From the NCBI RefSeq assembly GCF_021390675.1, contig NZ_JAJEJV010000004.1, positions 3,224,001-3,288,000 on the forward strand: a stretch of 64,000 nucleotides of DNA. Direction: 5' to 3'. Below are positions 43,942-52,667 of this stretch, one piece after another; position 1 is the stretch's first letter; each line of letters opens with the position of its first letter. The position numbers were made by a program, and so were the translations under genes. The notes beneath the pieces were generated by a model. It saw only the letters and a list, made by a program, of their open reading frames with translations. It did not search any database and was not told the DNA's origin. The DNA comes from Dyella sp. 2HG41-7. GTDB lineage: Bacteria; Pseudomonadota; Gammaproteobacteria; Xanthomonadales; Rhodanobacteraceae.

Positions 43942-44818
43942 CCGATACCTGAGCGCGCGGCTGCGCATAGCGCGACTGGCGTCGAATGCGCCCACTGCGC
44001 GAAAGCCGCAGCCACTGCCGCATCGCGAGCAAGCCGCCTGCCGTCTCGATCATCGCCGCCGGCACCCAGATGATGATGCCGCCGATCAGCTGCCCTGTGA
44101 ATACATTGAAATTGAATGCGCGCCCGCAGATTTCAAAAATCGGGTAAAGGTCCGCCTTGGAGAACGTGATGATGGCGCCCGCCAAAATTTGCGGCGTCAT
44201 CGTAATGCCCGGCGACAACACGCGGATGCCTGGCGTCATGCGCCCTGGCGGCCTTGGCCGATGATCCAGCACCAGCCACCAATACACGAAACCGCTGACG
44301 ATCATCGACCAGTTCATAAAGCGGTAGATGCGCCAGTCGAGCATCGCCATCGTCTGCATCGATGGGATCAGCCAGATCAGGATGAAAGCCACGAACAAGA
44401 TGGTGGCGACCGCTGGATTCAGCAGCACTGCGCTCGCGAACCGCCAAACCCACGAGCGCATGGCGGGCCGCAGCACGCGTACGCGCCAGCTCAACGGCAA
44501 ACCCGCACGAAAAACGGTGCCGGGATACGACGCGACGATAATCAACGGCGCGATGTGATGCAGCAGCAACTGCTGAATGCGGTGCATGAAAAACTCGTGC
44601 TCCGCATAGAAATCGAAATACGTCTGCAAACTGAGATAAACGATCGCCATGCCCGACCAGAACGCGATCTTGCGCGCGGCGCTGACCGGCAGCGTCCGGC
44701 TGCCGCGCCAATAGAGCACGCACGCCCCCAGAAAGCTCGCGAAGAATACCCACGAAAACTCCCAGGGAACGAGCCATTTGAGCAAGGTGGCGATCATCGA
44801 CCCTAAAACCACTCCCAA
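43910..44818 (-). CDS. CtaG-like cytochrome c oxidase assembly protein (caa3_CtaG)
   Basis: A 302-residue protein with about seven hydrophobic helices. The family pattern is visible in FFMHRIQQLLLHHIAPLIIVASYP (His-rich), LDWRIYRFMNWSMIVSGFVYWWLVLDHRPRPPGRM and LYPIFEICGRAFNFNVFTGQLIGGIIIWVP. CtaG-type proteins of this class help assemble the copper centres of aa3/caa3 oxidases. It is convergent with, and slightly overlaps, the phosphoesterase gene beyond SCO and PCu(A)C, which fits a local copper/oxidase cluster. Confidence 0.85.
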   Translation of the reverse strand: MGVVLGSMIATLLKWLVPWEFSWVFFASFLGACVLYWRGSRTLPVSAARKIAFWSGMAIVYLSLQTYFDFYAEHEFFMHRIQQLLLHHIAPLIIVASYPGTVFRAGLPLSWRVRVLRPAMRSWVWRFASAVLLNPAVATILFVAFILIWLIPSMQTMAMLDWRIYRFMNWSMIVSGFVYWWLVLDHRPRPPGRMTPGIRVLSPGITMTPQILAGAIITFSKADLYPIFEICGRAFNFNVFTGQLIGGIIIWVPAAMIETAGGLLAMRQWLRLSRSGRIRRQSRYAQPRAQVSVSTPERAGVP

Positions 44819-44883
44819 CCATCGCCGACCAGCTTAAATCAGCTGAGGTCCGGACGGCACTAGCTTGCGGCATCTTGCCGTGA

Positions 44884-46794
44884 TCAGGCCCGCTGGCGGC
44901 GATTGCGGCGCGTACGACGCCAGCCATAAAGCAACCCTGCGACCGTAATGAACGCGGGCAGCAGCACGATATTGATCACTTTGATCCGCGTTCCCAGCGC
45001 GTCGATCTCCGCATTGAGCTGGTGCTGCACTTCGCGCAATTCCTTGCTGATCGCCAGCTCGCGTTGCAGGAATTGCTCGATCTCCTGCTTTTGCTCGGTG
45101 CTAGTCGACGCTGCGCGAGCGCCCTTGGCCGGCTGCAGTTCGTCAAGCCGCTGCTTGGTATCGGCTAATTCGTTTTGCAGTTCCTGCTTCTTTTGCAGAA
45201 ATTTGCGATCGGCGGCGCGTTGCAGCGCCTGCACGCGCGTAAACGGACGCAATGAACTGGAGCGTCCGCGGATTGACAACAACGCCGACGAACCGGTCAG
45301 GTTGTCCACCATGTTGTTGATGAAGTCGCCGTTATTGGCGAACGCGCTCAACATCGGTTGATCGAGGAAGGACGTCTGCGTTTCCACCCACAGGCGATCG
45401 GTCAACAGATCGGTATCGGCCACCAGAATCACTTCGGAATTCGGCGCCGATTGCGCCAAATGCCCCGGCTTCTTGGCGAATTCCGGGAACGCGCTGACGA
45501 AGGTTCCGCGTACGCGCGCAGCAATCACGTAATTTTGGTTCTGCGGTTGATAACTGTCCAACAAGCTCGAAGGATTGCTGCTTGCCTCAATAACGCGTTG
45601 CGTCGGAACCACCTCCGCATCCGCACTGCTTTGAATCAGCGGAATCAGGCGCGTGTTCGCGTTGGGCAGCAGATCGAAATATCCGGTCGTCGAGACATTG
45701 ATGCGCTGCAGACTGGCCGTAATCACATCGTCGCGATTGAGCTCGGACGCGCCCAACCCAAGCATCGCCGGGTGCGCGAGATTGACCCCAGCCAGCTCGA
45801 TCTGCAAAGCGCGTGCGCGGTCGAGCAGTACTTGATCGGGATTGAATTGCACGCCCCAATCGGCGAGCAAACGCGGCAGATTGGAACTGTGATTGTTGGT
45901 GGCGCTGGTCGCATCGTCGACCAGCGGCGTGGGATCGGATTCCGAGAATGGGTCGACAAAAACCACCAGATGTCCACCGCCCAGCACATATTGGTCGAGT
46001 GCGTATTGCACGGCGGCGGGAATGCCCTTGGGATGAATCAGCAGCAACACCTGGATATTTTTATCGACATGGCTGAGCTTGTCCGTATCGATCATCTCCA
46101 CATCGAACAATTGTTGCAGCTGGCGCATCACCGCCCAAGGTTGCGTACCTTGCGCAGCGTCGCCCATCACGGGCAGATCGGTGATCACGCCGATACGCGG
46201 CTTCTCCGGCTCGCTCAACTGATAGAGCAGCTTTGCCACGTCGTATTCGAGGAAGGTTTCCCGATTCGGGTCGAAGAACGGAATCGACAGCGTGCGATCG
46301 ATGCCCTTTCCGTCCGTCGGTGGCGTCTGGTCCGTCGCCGCTTCGCCGACAGGCGCGGTGGTGCTGCCTACCACGCCGAAGAAAATGCGTTCGCCGTTAC
46401 TACCCCCGTTGACCGCAGTAAGTCCGTTACCCTCGGCACGCGCTTCGTCGTCGGAATAAGGCACGGGATCGACGACCTGCAAGCGGATGCGACCATGCGA
46501 ACGCGCCACGATTTCCTGCAACATCTCCGCGACGCGTTGCTCGTAACTACGCACTTGCGGCAAATCTTTCGTCGCATGTTGCGAGAAGTACAACGTAAGC
46601 CACAGCGGTCGGTTCACGCTGTCGATGATCTGACGCGTACCCGTCGAGAGCGTGTAGAGACGATCCGTGGTGAGGTCGAATCGTTCCGGCGCAAGCCAAC
46701 GACTGGTAACAAGCGTAATGCTGCAATAACTCACGATCAGTGCAACCAGCGCGCTGATCAGTACGGTTCGTCGACGAAACGGCAGGCCGAACAT
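44884..46794 (-). CDS. GldG-like ABC transporter auxiliary protein
   Basis: A 636-residue protein with one N-terminal TM (VLISALVALIVSYCSITLVTS), a periplasmic region with tandem Gld-type alpha/beta parts (LSTGTRQIIDSVNRPLWLTLYFS, VLLLIHPKGIPAAVQYALDQYVLGGGHLVVFVDP), a long coiled coil (ELQNELADTKQRLDELQ) and a C-terminal TM (VINIVLLPAFITVAGLLYGW) with a basic tail. It is the substrate-side partner of the ABC system encoded just upstream, one base away. GldG relatives serve gliding motility in Bacteroidetes, but this proteobacterial version has an unknown substrate. Confidence 0.85.
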   Translation of the reverse strand: MFGLPFRRRTVLISALVALIVSYCSITLVTSRWLAPERFDLTTDRLYTLSTGTRQIIDSVNRPLWLTLYFSQHATKDLPQVRSYEQRVAEMLQEIVARSHGRIRLQVVDPVPYSDDEARAEGNGLTAVNGGSNGERIFFGVVGSTTAPVGEAATDQTPPTDGKGIDRTLSIPFFDPNRETFLEYDVAKLLYQLSEPEKPRIGVITDLPVMGDAAQGTQPWAVMRQLQQLFDVEMIDTDKLSHVDKNIQVLLLIHPKGIPAAVQYALDQYVLGGGHLVVFVDPFSESDPTPLVDDATSATNNHSSNLPRLLADWGVQFNPDQVLLDRARALQIELAGVNLAHPAMLGLGASELNRDDVITASLQRINVSTTGYFDLLPNANTRLIPLIQSSADAEVVPTQRVIEASSNPSSLLDSYQPQNQNYVIAARVRGTFVSAFPEFAKKPGHLAQSAPNSEVILVADTDLLTDRLWVETQTSFLDQPMLSAFANNGDFINNMVDNLTGSSALLSIRGRSSSLRPFTRVQALQRAADRKFLQKKQELQNELADTKQRLDELQPAKGARAASTSTEQKQEIEQFLQRELAISKELREVQHQLNAEIDALGTRIKVINIVLLPAFITVAGLLYGWRRTRRNRRQRA

Positions 46795-46795
46795 G

Positions 46796-47530
46796 TCAGC
46801 GGCTCCGCTTCATGTCGAGCACCAACACGCCGGCGTACAACCACGCCGCGATCGTGATGACGAAATACAGCAGATCGCGCACATCCAGCACGCCGCGTGC
46901 GATCGCTTCGTAATGGCGCAGCATCGACAAGTGCGCCACGCCGTTCACCAATTTGCGAGGCAGTGCGCCCTGAAAGAAATCCAGCACTTCCGATTGCCCG
47001 GCAAGTATCAGCAGCACGCACACCACAGCGGTAAGGATAAACGCCACCACCTGGCTGTTGGTAACGGCCGAAAGACACGCACCAATCGCAAGAAAAGCGC
47101 CAGCCATCAACCAGCTGCCGATATAACCGGCAATGATGATGCCGTTGTCGGGCGAGCCGAGATAATTGACCGTGATCCAAATGGGGAAAGTAAGCAGCAA
47201 CGCAAGGCCGACAAAAAACCAGGCAGCGAGAAATTTACCCAGCATCGCCTGCCACAGCTTGATCGGCAACGTAAGCAACAATTCCAGCGTGCCCGACTTG
47301 GCCTCTTCAGCCCACAAGCGCATCGACACCGCTGGCACCAGAATCAAATACAGCCACGGATGCATCACAAAGAACGGCTGCAGATCGGCGATATTGCGAT
47401 CGTAAAAATCGCCGGCGTAGAACGTGAGAATGCCGGAGAGCACCAAAAAGATAACCAGGAACACATACGCGACCGGCGTGACGAAATAGCTGCGCAACTC
47501 CCGGCGCATCACGGCGATAACCGGACTCAT
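46796..47530 (-). CDS. ABC transporter permease (GldF-like)
   Basis: A 244-residue membrane protein with six helices, beginning MSPVIAVMRRELRSYFVTPVAYVFLVIFLVLSGI and containing LRLWAEEAKSGTLELLLTLPIKLWQAMLGKF, the classic ABC-2 permease signature loop. It starts at 47530 inside the stop of the ATPase gene (ATGA) and ends one base before the GldG-like gene, so all three are one operon. Confidence 0.9.
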   Translation of the reverse strand: MSPVIAVMRRELRSYFVTPVAYVFLVIFLVLSGILTFYAGDFYDRNIADLQPFFVMHPWLYLILVPAVSMRLWAEEAKSGTLELLLTLPIKLWQAMLGKFLAAWFFVGLALLLTFPIWITVNYLGSPDNGIIIAGYIGSWLMAGAFLAIGACLSAVTNSQVVAFILTAVVCVLLILAGQSEVLDFFQGALPRKLVNGVAHLSMLRHYEAIARGVLDVRDLLYFVITIAAWLYAGVLVLDMKRSR

Positions 47531-48465
47531 GGCCGCGCTCCCGTTTCCGCGCCCAAGGTGATTTGACGAAACACTTCGTCGAGACGTCCGCGTTCGAGCT
47601 GTATTTCGGAGATCTCCAAACCTTGCTGGCGCAGCAACGTTTCGACTGGTTCCAGAATACGTTCGCCAGGCTTCGGGAACACAGTAATACGGCCGTCCAA
47701 AGGATCTACCTCGATACCGGCCACTTGCGGAAGACGTCCAAGCATCTCTTGCGACACGCCGCTGCCCGCCGCGCTGAATGACACGGCGCCGTGATAACGC
47801 GATCGCGCTTCCAACTCGGCCGGCGTGGCATCCGCGCGCAATTTTCCGCCGGCGATAATCACCACGCGATTGCACAAGGCATGCACTTCTTCCAGCAAAT
47901 GCGTGGAAATAAGAATCGTGCGTTCGCGCGCCATGGCGTCGATCAGTTGTCGCACGGTGTGTTTTTGATTCGGATCGAGACCGTCAGTCGGTTCGTCCAG
48001 CATCAACACCGGTGGATCGTGCAGAATCGCTTGCGCCAGTCCGACGCGTCTGCGCAAACCTTTGGAGAGCGTATCTACGCTTACGTTGAGCGCGTCTTCC
48101 AGCTGCAAATAGCTGACCACTTCGTCGAAACGGCGTCGACCGACATCCGCGCGCAATCCACGCACGCGCATGATGAAGACCAAAAATTCGCGTACCGTCA
48201 TTTCGCCGTAGCTAGGTGCGCCTTCCGGCAAGTAACCGAGCGCGCGCTTGGCCTTCAACGGCTCTTTGAGCACATCGTGACCGCACACGCGCGCCGTGCC
48301 TGATGTGGGCGCGAGAAACCCGGCGATCATGCGCATCGCGGTCGATTTCCCCGCGCCGTTTGGGCCCAGCAGCCCGAGCACCTGGCCTGGCTCCGCATAG
48401 ATGCTCAACGCATCCACGGCGGTCAAATGGCCATAGCGCTTGGTGAGCTTATCGGTCTCGATCAT
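47527..48465 (-). CDS. ABC transporter ATP-binding protein (GldA-like)
   Basis: A 312-residue ATPase: Walker A LLGPNGAGKSTAMRM near residue 34, signature TLSKGLRRRVGLAQA, Walker B VLMLDEPTDGLDPNQ, H-loop LISTHLLEEV, plus an extended C-terminal part common to GldA/CcmA-type proteins. Start ATG 48465 is chosen because the domain starts there; an open frame reaches 48504. It is the first gene of the three-gene ABC operon and lies beside foldback copy C. Confidence 0.92.
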   Translation of the reverse strand: MIETDKLTKRYGHLTAVDALSIYAEPGQVLGLLGPNGAGKSTAMRMIAGFLAPTSGTARVCGHDVLKEPLKAKRALGYLPEGAPSYGEMTVREFLVFIMRVRGLRADVGRRRFDEVVSYLQLEDALNVSVDTLSKGLRRRVGLAQAILHDPPVLMLDEPTDGLDPNQKHTVRQLIDAMARERTILISTHLLEEVHALCNRVVIIAGGKLRADATPAELEARSRYHGAVSFSAAGSGVSQEMLGRLPQVAGIEVDPLDGRITVFPKPGERILEPVETLLRQQGLEISEIQLERGRLDEVFRQITLGAETGARP

Positions 48466-48504
48466 GTTCGCTCGCGAAAAGAACTGCTCTGCAATGTACA
48501 GCAA

Positions 48505-48817
48505 GGGATGCTCTGATCCATTCTACGTAGGCGTCACCGGCTTTGTCCGTTCGCAGGCCACAGGACCATCGGCAAAGGCAGACTGGCTGTCTGTCGAGAC
48601 GATGCGCCGCGCGCGGGGAGGGTACATGGATGTACCCGGATTTGAGGAGCGAGGAAGGCATGCGAACGGACAAAGCCGGCCCGGAGTTTGATGTCCAGAG
48701 AGCTCGCAGGCTGCGCCGCGTAGCTTGAACAGACGGCCAGTCTGCACTGCGCCACGCAACACACCCTGCGAGCCCTCTGGACATCATGCCGCCTACGTAG
48801 AATGGATCAGAGCACCC
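48505..48817. repeat. Foldback element copy C (cloverleaf-like, about 310 bp)
   Basis: Terminal inverted repeats match perfectly over 25 bp (48509-48533 and 48790-48814, TGCTCTGATCCATTCTACGT and inward). Inner stem 1 pairs 48537-48555 with 48661-48679 (19 bp, perfect) and its loop holds GGGTACAT-GG-ATGTACCC plus a CAGAC/GTCTG hairpin. Inner stem 2 pairs 48690-48710 with 48765-48785 (20 of 21) and its loop holds CAGAC-GGCCA-GTCTG (48730-48744). It lies between the ABC operon start and the end of the SRPBCC gene. Confidence 0.88.
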
Positions 48818-48866
48818 ACGCGTGCGGCAAAGTTCGCCGAACCCTACGACACGCCAATGCGATAAC

Positions 48867-48896
48867 GAAAAAGCCCTCCAAAAGGAGGGCTTTTTC
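48867..48896. terminator. Rho-independent terminator of the SRPBCC gene
   Basis: GAAAAAGCCCTCC and GGAGGGCTTTTTC form a perfect 13-bp stem with an AAAA loop. It lies just past the minus-strand stop at 48917 and, being symmetrical with A and T runs at both ends, can act in either direction. Confidence 0.93.
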
Positions 48897-48916
48897 TGCA
48901 ACCGAAAGCGTAGAGC

Positions 48917-50305
48917 TTACTTCGCGGCGCTGCTGGCGGGCGCCGGCGCAGTGCTGGCCGGAGCCGGCGCGGTGCCGCTGGAAGCCGGCTGGCCGTTTGC
49001 GTTGATGATGCCCGGCTGCTTGATGCCGGCAGCCTGTTCCGGCGTCTGCTGCGGGAGCGCGGCGCCATCGGACGAATCCATGATCGGCAGGTACACGGCG
49101 TACTGCGCGTACGTCTGGATGTTGCCGCCGCCGTCTTTCACTTCCGGCTGCGTGAGGATGTCGTACAGACGGTTGGTCACTTCGTCGTACTTGTAGCCGT
49201 GCGTCTGCGCGTAGGCCTTCAGCATGTCGCGGGTCTGCGGCACGCCGGCAGCGGTGCCGTTCCACGGTGCTTCGAGCGCCGTGCCGCCGAAGGCGAGCGT
49301 CGCGCGCACGTTGTTGTCGATGATCAGACGGTTGTAGCGATCTTTGCCACCCGGCTGGTTGTTGTCGGCATTGGCCGGTGCAGCGGCGGTGCCGCTTGCA
49401 GCCGGAGCGGCCTGATCGTTCAACGAAGGCGGCGTCGCTGCCGTGAGCTTGGTGCTCTGGCCATTGACCGTCAGCGTGTCGCTGTCGATCGGCTGCGCCA
49501 CGTCGAACGTGTAGGTCTCGTCACCGTAGTTGGTGGTGAGGATCACGCGCGGACCGGTGGTGTGCACGCCCAGCTTCTTGGCGGCGTCGCCGATCTGCTT
49601 GACGGCGGCGTCAGTGGCTTCATTCAAGCCGTCCAGACCGTCCTTGCGCTTCATCTGAGTCGAAACGATCAGCACCGGCGTCGGCTTGGTCTGCACGATG
49701 TACGGATCGAGCGCGCTGTAGTCGATGTTCGGCACAGCGGCCAGCACGTTCTGCAGGTTGTTCAAGCTGTACTGGATGAACGCGTCCGGCTGACCGTGGA
49801 TGTACATGTTGGAGTAACGGTCCAGGATGTTGAAACCGTAGCTCACGTCATACGCCCACGTGATCTTGGTCAACTTACCGGTGTTGCCCTGACGCTGCAG
49901 ATCCAGCGTGAAGTGCTTGTCGCTACCGCGCCACGCATTGTCCAGATTCCAAATGATCTGCGCGCTGTTGACGGTGCTATCGATCTTGCTGAAATCCGGG
50001 GTGGCGCTGGCGACAGTCAACTTGCCGGTGCCAACTTTTTCGTCCTGGCTGTTCCAGCTGACTTCGGAACCGGGGCCGTAGGCGCTGCCGGAAAGCGTGT
50101 ACTGGGTACGCGGATCGTACGCGCGCAGCACGGCGTAATCAGGGAAGGGACGGAAATTTGCCATTACGTCATAGACCTGGCGCAGGTCTTTGCTGACCAC
50201 CAGCGACCGTTCAACGTGGCCACTGCCGGGCATGATGATGCCCACCACCACGCCAACTACGATGACGATGATGAAGGCAACGATGAATTCCAGAACACGC
50301 GTCAT
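48917..50305 (-). CDS. SRPBCC-fold membrane-anchored protein
   Basis: A 462-residue protein. One N-terminal TM (FIVAFIIVIVVGVVVGIIMPG) precedes a START/SRPBCC-like domain (HVERSLVVSKDLRQVYDVMANFRPFPDYAVLRAYDP, NAWRGSDKHFTLDLQ). The next ~200 residues resemble a GyrI-like or second ligand-binding unit (AVKQIGDAAKKLGVHTTGPRVILTTNYG), followed by a low-complexity Ala/Pro tail. Likely a periplasmic ligand-binding protein; function unknown. It is followed by a strong terminator. Confidence 0.8.
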   Translation of the reverse strand: MTRVLEFIVAFIIVIVVGVVVGIIMPGSGHVERSLVVSKDLRQVYDVMANFRPFPDYAVLRAYDPRTQYTLSGSAYGPGSEVSWNSQDEKVGTGKLTVASATPDFSKIDSTVNSAQIIWNLDNAWRGSDKHFTLDLQRQGNTGKLTKITWAYDVSYGFNILDRYSNMYIHGQPDAFIQYSLNNLQNVLAAVPNIDYSALDPYIVQTKPTPVLIVSTQMKRKDGLDGLNEATDAAVKQIGDAAKKLGVHTTGPRVILTTNYGDETYTFDVAQPIDSDTLTVNGQSTKLTAATPPSLNDQAAPAASGTAAAPANADNNQPGGKDRYNRLIIDNNVRATLAFGGTALEAPWNGTAAGVPQTRDMLKAYAQTHGYKYDEVTNRLYDILTQPEVKDGGGNIQTYAQYAVYLPIMDSSDGAALPQQTPEQAAGIKQPGIINANGQPASSGTAPAPASTAPAPASSAAK

Positions 50306-50514
50306 TCCAGGTTTCTCCGAGACGTCTCTTTAGTGCGGTGAGAAAGCGCCGGCTGGAACGGGGACCGCCAAAAGAGCTTTTCCCACGAGGGAAACCGCAT
50401 CAGGACGGGGTTCGGACAGCGCCTAAGAAGCCGATGGTACTTGCTCGCGCGCAGGAACGCTACGGGCCGGGGACGCCCGCTGCCGCGTTGCTACGCAGCA
50501 TTTTTCGGCCGATT

Positions 50515-50535
50515 GCGCGGCTTTCTTGGCCGCGC
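50515..50535. terminator. GC hairpin after the response-regulator gene
   Basis: GCGCGGC and GCCGCGC form a 7-bp stem with a seven-base loop directly after the stop codon of the minus-strand response regulator. No T-run follows on that strand, so termination strength is doubtful. Confidence 0.35.
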
Positions 50536-51177
50536 TTAAACGATGCCCAGCTCCAACGCTTTCAACACCGCGCGCGTACGATCGCGTACGCCGAGCTTGG
50601 AAAGGATGTTGGAAACGTGATTTTTCACCGTGCCTTCCGCCACCTTCAGCGAATTGGCGATTTCCTTGTTGCTGTAACCGCCTGACAGCAAACGCAGTAT
50701 CTCCGTCTCGCGTTCGGTCAACGGATCAGGTTGTTCGAGGCTGGTGAATTGATTGTGGATGCGACCCACACCGGCCAGCAGGCGCTGGGTCACCATCGGC
50801 GCGACCAGCGAACCGCCGCTGGCGACTGTGCGCACAGCCTCCACCAGCTGCTCCAAGGACACGTCTTTGAGCAGATAGCCGCGCGCGCCGGCCTTCAGGC
50901 CTTGCAGCACAAGCTGATCGTCGTCGAAGGTGGTGAGGATGATGGTCGGCGGCAATTCATTGCGCGCCGTGAGCGCCTGCAACACTTCCAGTCCGCTCAT
51001 GTTGGGCATGCGCAGATCCAGCAACACCACGTCCGGCTTGATGCGTGGAATATCTTGCACGGCCTGCACGCCATCGGCGCATTCGGCCACGACGCGAATA
51101 TCCTCCGCCAGATCGAGCAGGGAACGCACACCCTGGCGTACCAGGTTCTGATCGTCGACGAGACAAACGGAAATCAT
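50536..51177 (-). CDS. NarL/LuxR-family response regulator (DesR-like)
   Basis: A 213-residue regulator. The receiver domain has the acidic pocket VDDQN and phospho-acceptor Asp54 in [10 protein letters not shown]; the LuxR-type HTH is at the C-terminus ([45 protein letters not shown]). It is paired with the sensor kinase gene upstream on the same strand, 67 bases away. Targets cannot be inferred from sequence alone; the fit to the DesKR group is by fold. Confidence 0.93.
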   Translation of the reverse strand: [213 protein letters not shown]

Positions 51178-51244
51178 CGCGCATCCTCAAAGCAAAGGTG
51201 GTACCCGTAAACCACACGCGTACTTATGACATTCTGGCAATTCA

Positions 51245-52462
51245 TTAGGTAAGGCTCAATGCGGGCGGTTCAAAACGTGAAGGCGTATGCGCCAGCACGG
51301 AGGGTTCGCCCAATGGAAGACGGATGCTGAGCGCAAAACCCTGCCCTGCTCCGCTTTCCATGGTGACGTCGCCACCGAACTCAACCAGGCGCTCGCGCAT
51401 GCCGGCCAGACCGTTGCCGGGCGCGATGTCGGCCGTGCCGCGGCCATCGTCCCTTGCGCACAAACTAAGCAGCGTCTCGCCTTCGTAGGTGAAGGTCAGC
51501 CACAGATTGCGCGCTCCGGCGTGCCGGGCGGTATTGGTAATGATTTCTTGCACACAGCGCAACAGCACCTGCGCGCGCCGCGGGTCTTCCACGCTGAAGC
51601 GCGACGGTGTCGTCAGATGCACGTGCAGGCTGGGCACGCCGTCGATCAAGCTTTGCAGCGCTTGCGTGAGATCGATGGCGTCGTCCTGACGCAATTCGCT
51701 CACCGCCTCGCGCACGTCCGCCAGCAATAGGCGCGCCGTGCTTTGCGCTTTGCGCACATGCACCGAGGCGGCTTCGTTGCTGAGATGACTGGCCACTTCC
51801 AGATTGAGGCTCAACGCGGTGAGGTGATGCCCGATCAAATCGTGCAGCTCGCGGGCGATGCGCATGCGCTCGGCGATGCGCGTGGATTCGGCCAGCAGCG
51901 CACGCGTGGCGCGCAATTCGGAAATAAGGCGGCGCTGCGCTTCGCGCTCCTCCGCTTGCTGACTGGCGACGGTGGAAACCACGAACACCAGCCCCGAGAA
52001 CGCCGTATAGATGCATGCCTGCAGCAGCGCCAGGGTGAAGCTGAACTTCAGCTCGGGGAAATTGGAAAACAGCACGGTGAGACAGACCGTCTGCAACACC
52101 ATCCACGCCACCCCCACCCAGGCCGGCACCACCCAGGGCAGGATCACCATCATGACCACCAACAAAATCGCCGACAAACCGCTATGGCTATACCAACCCA
52201 CCAGCAAGGCCGCCGCAGTCATCAAAAGCAAGCCAAACAGACGCGAACCAACGTGGGTGCGCGAACCCAGATTGTCGGTGATCAGTAGATACAAGATGCC
52301 GAACACCAGGTAGAACAGGGTCCACAGCAGCAATGCGAAATTGGGGCGATGCAGCAAATCCAGCCGCTCCATGGCCCAGTTGGTGAATAGCGGCGTGCCG
52401 ACGCACAGGTAGGCGAGCAAACCCGTAATGCGCAAAAGCCGTTTATGGTCGAAATTGGTCAT
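51245..52462 (-). CDS. Sensor histidine kinase (HisKA_3, DesK-like)
   Basis: A 405-residue kinase. About five to six TM helices fill the first ~150 residues (LLRITGLLAYLCVGTPLFTNW, LIVMMVILPWVVPAWVG). The dimerisation domain contains RIARELHDLIGHHLTALSLNLEVASHL with phospho-His near residue 207, and the ATPase domain has NGLAGMRERLVEFGGDVTMES. The ATG at 52462 starts the first helix; longer readings add a basic stretch. It pairs with the NarL-type regulator to form a membrane-sensing two-component system. Confidence 0.9.
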   Translation of the reverse strand: MTNFDHKRLLRITGLLAYLCVGTPLFTNWAMERLDLLHRPNFALLLWTLFYLVFGILYLLITDNLGSRTHVGSRLFGLLLMTAAALLVGWYSHSGLSAILLVVMMVILPWVVPAWVGVAWMVLQTVCLTVLFSNFPELKFSFTLALLQACIYTAFSGLVFVVSTVASQQAEEREAQRRLISELRATRALLAESTRIAERMRIARELHDLIGHHLTALSLNLEVASHLSNEAASVHVRKAQSTARLLLADVREAVSELRQDDAIDLTQALQSLIDGVPSLHVHLTTPSRFSVEDPRRAQVLLRCVQEIITNTARHAGARNLWLTFTYEGETLLSLCARDDGRGTADIAPGNGLAGMRERLVEFGGDVTMESGAGQGFALSIRLPLGEPSVLAHTPSRFEPPALSLT

Positions 52463-52667
52463 GGGCATGACTCGCATCATAGGGCCGCGTGGGGACCTCG
52501 CCATGCGCGGGAAGTCATGCGCCGCAGCGGAGCCGTCGCGCGGGGACACGTCCGTTTTACTCCCGCCACGCTGCCGCCTCAACACTCGGTTTTACAAAGC
52601 TTTTACATGCCGAATCTTGCCGCAGCACGGGATGTACCATGAGGTGTCACATGCCATAATGCGGCAA
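52463..52667. other. Intergenic spacer before foldback copy D
   Basis: A 205-base stretch upstream of the sensor kinase, presumably carrying its promoter. No convincing gene or -35/-10 pair is visible. With foldback copy D it makes a gene-free interval of over 500 bases between divergent genes. Confidence 0.5.

Noticed and set aside
45358-46857. 499-codon open frame antisense to the GldG-like gene
   Set aside because: The plus-strand product is a composition-biased shadow; the GldG-like gene fits tightly in its operon.
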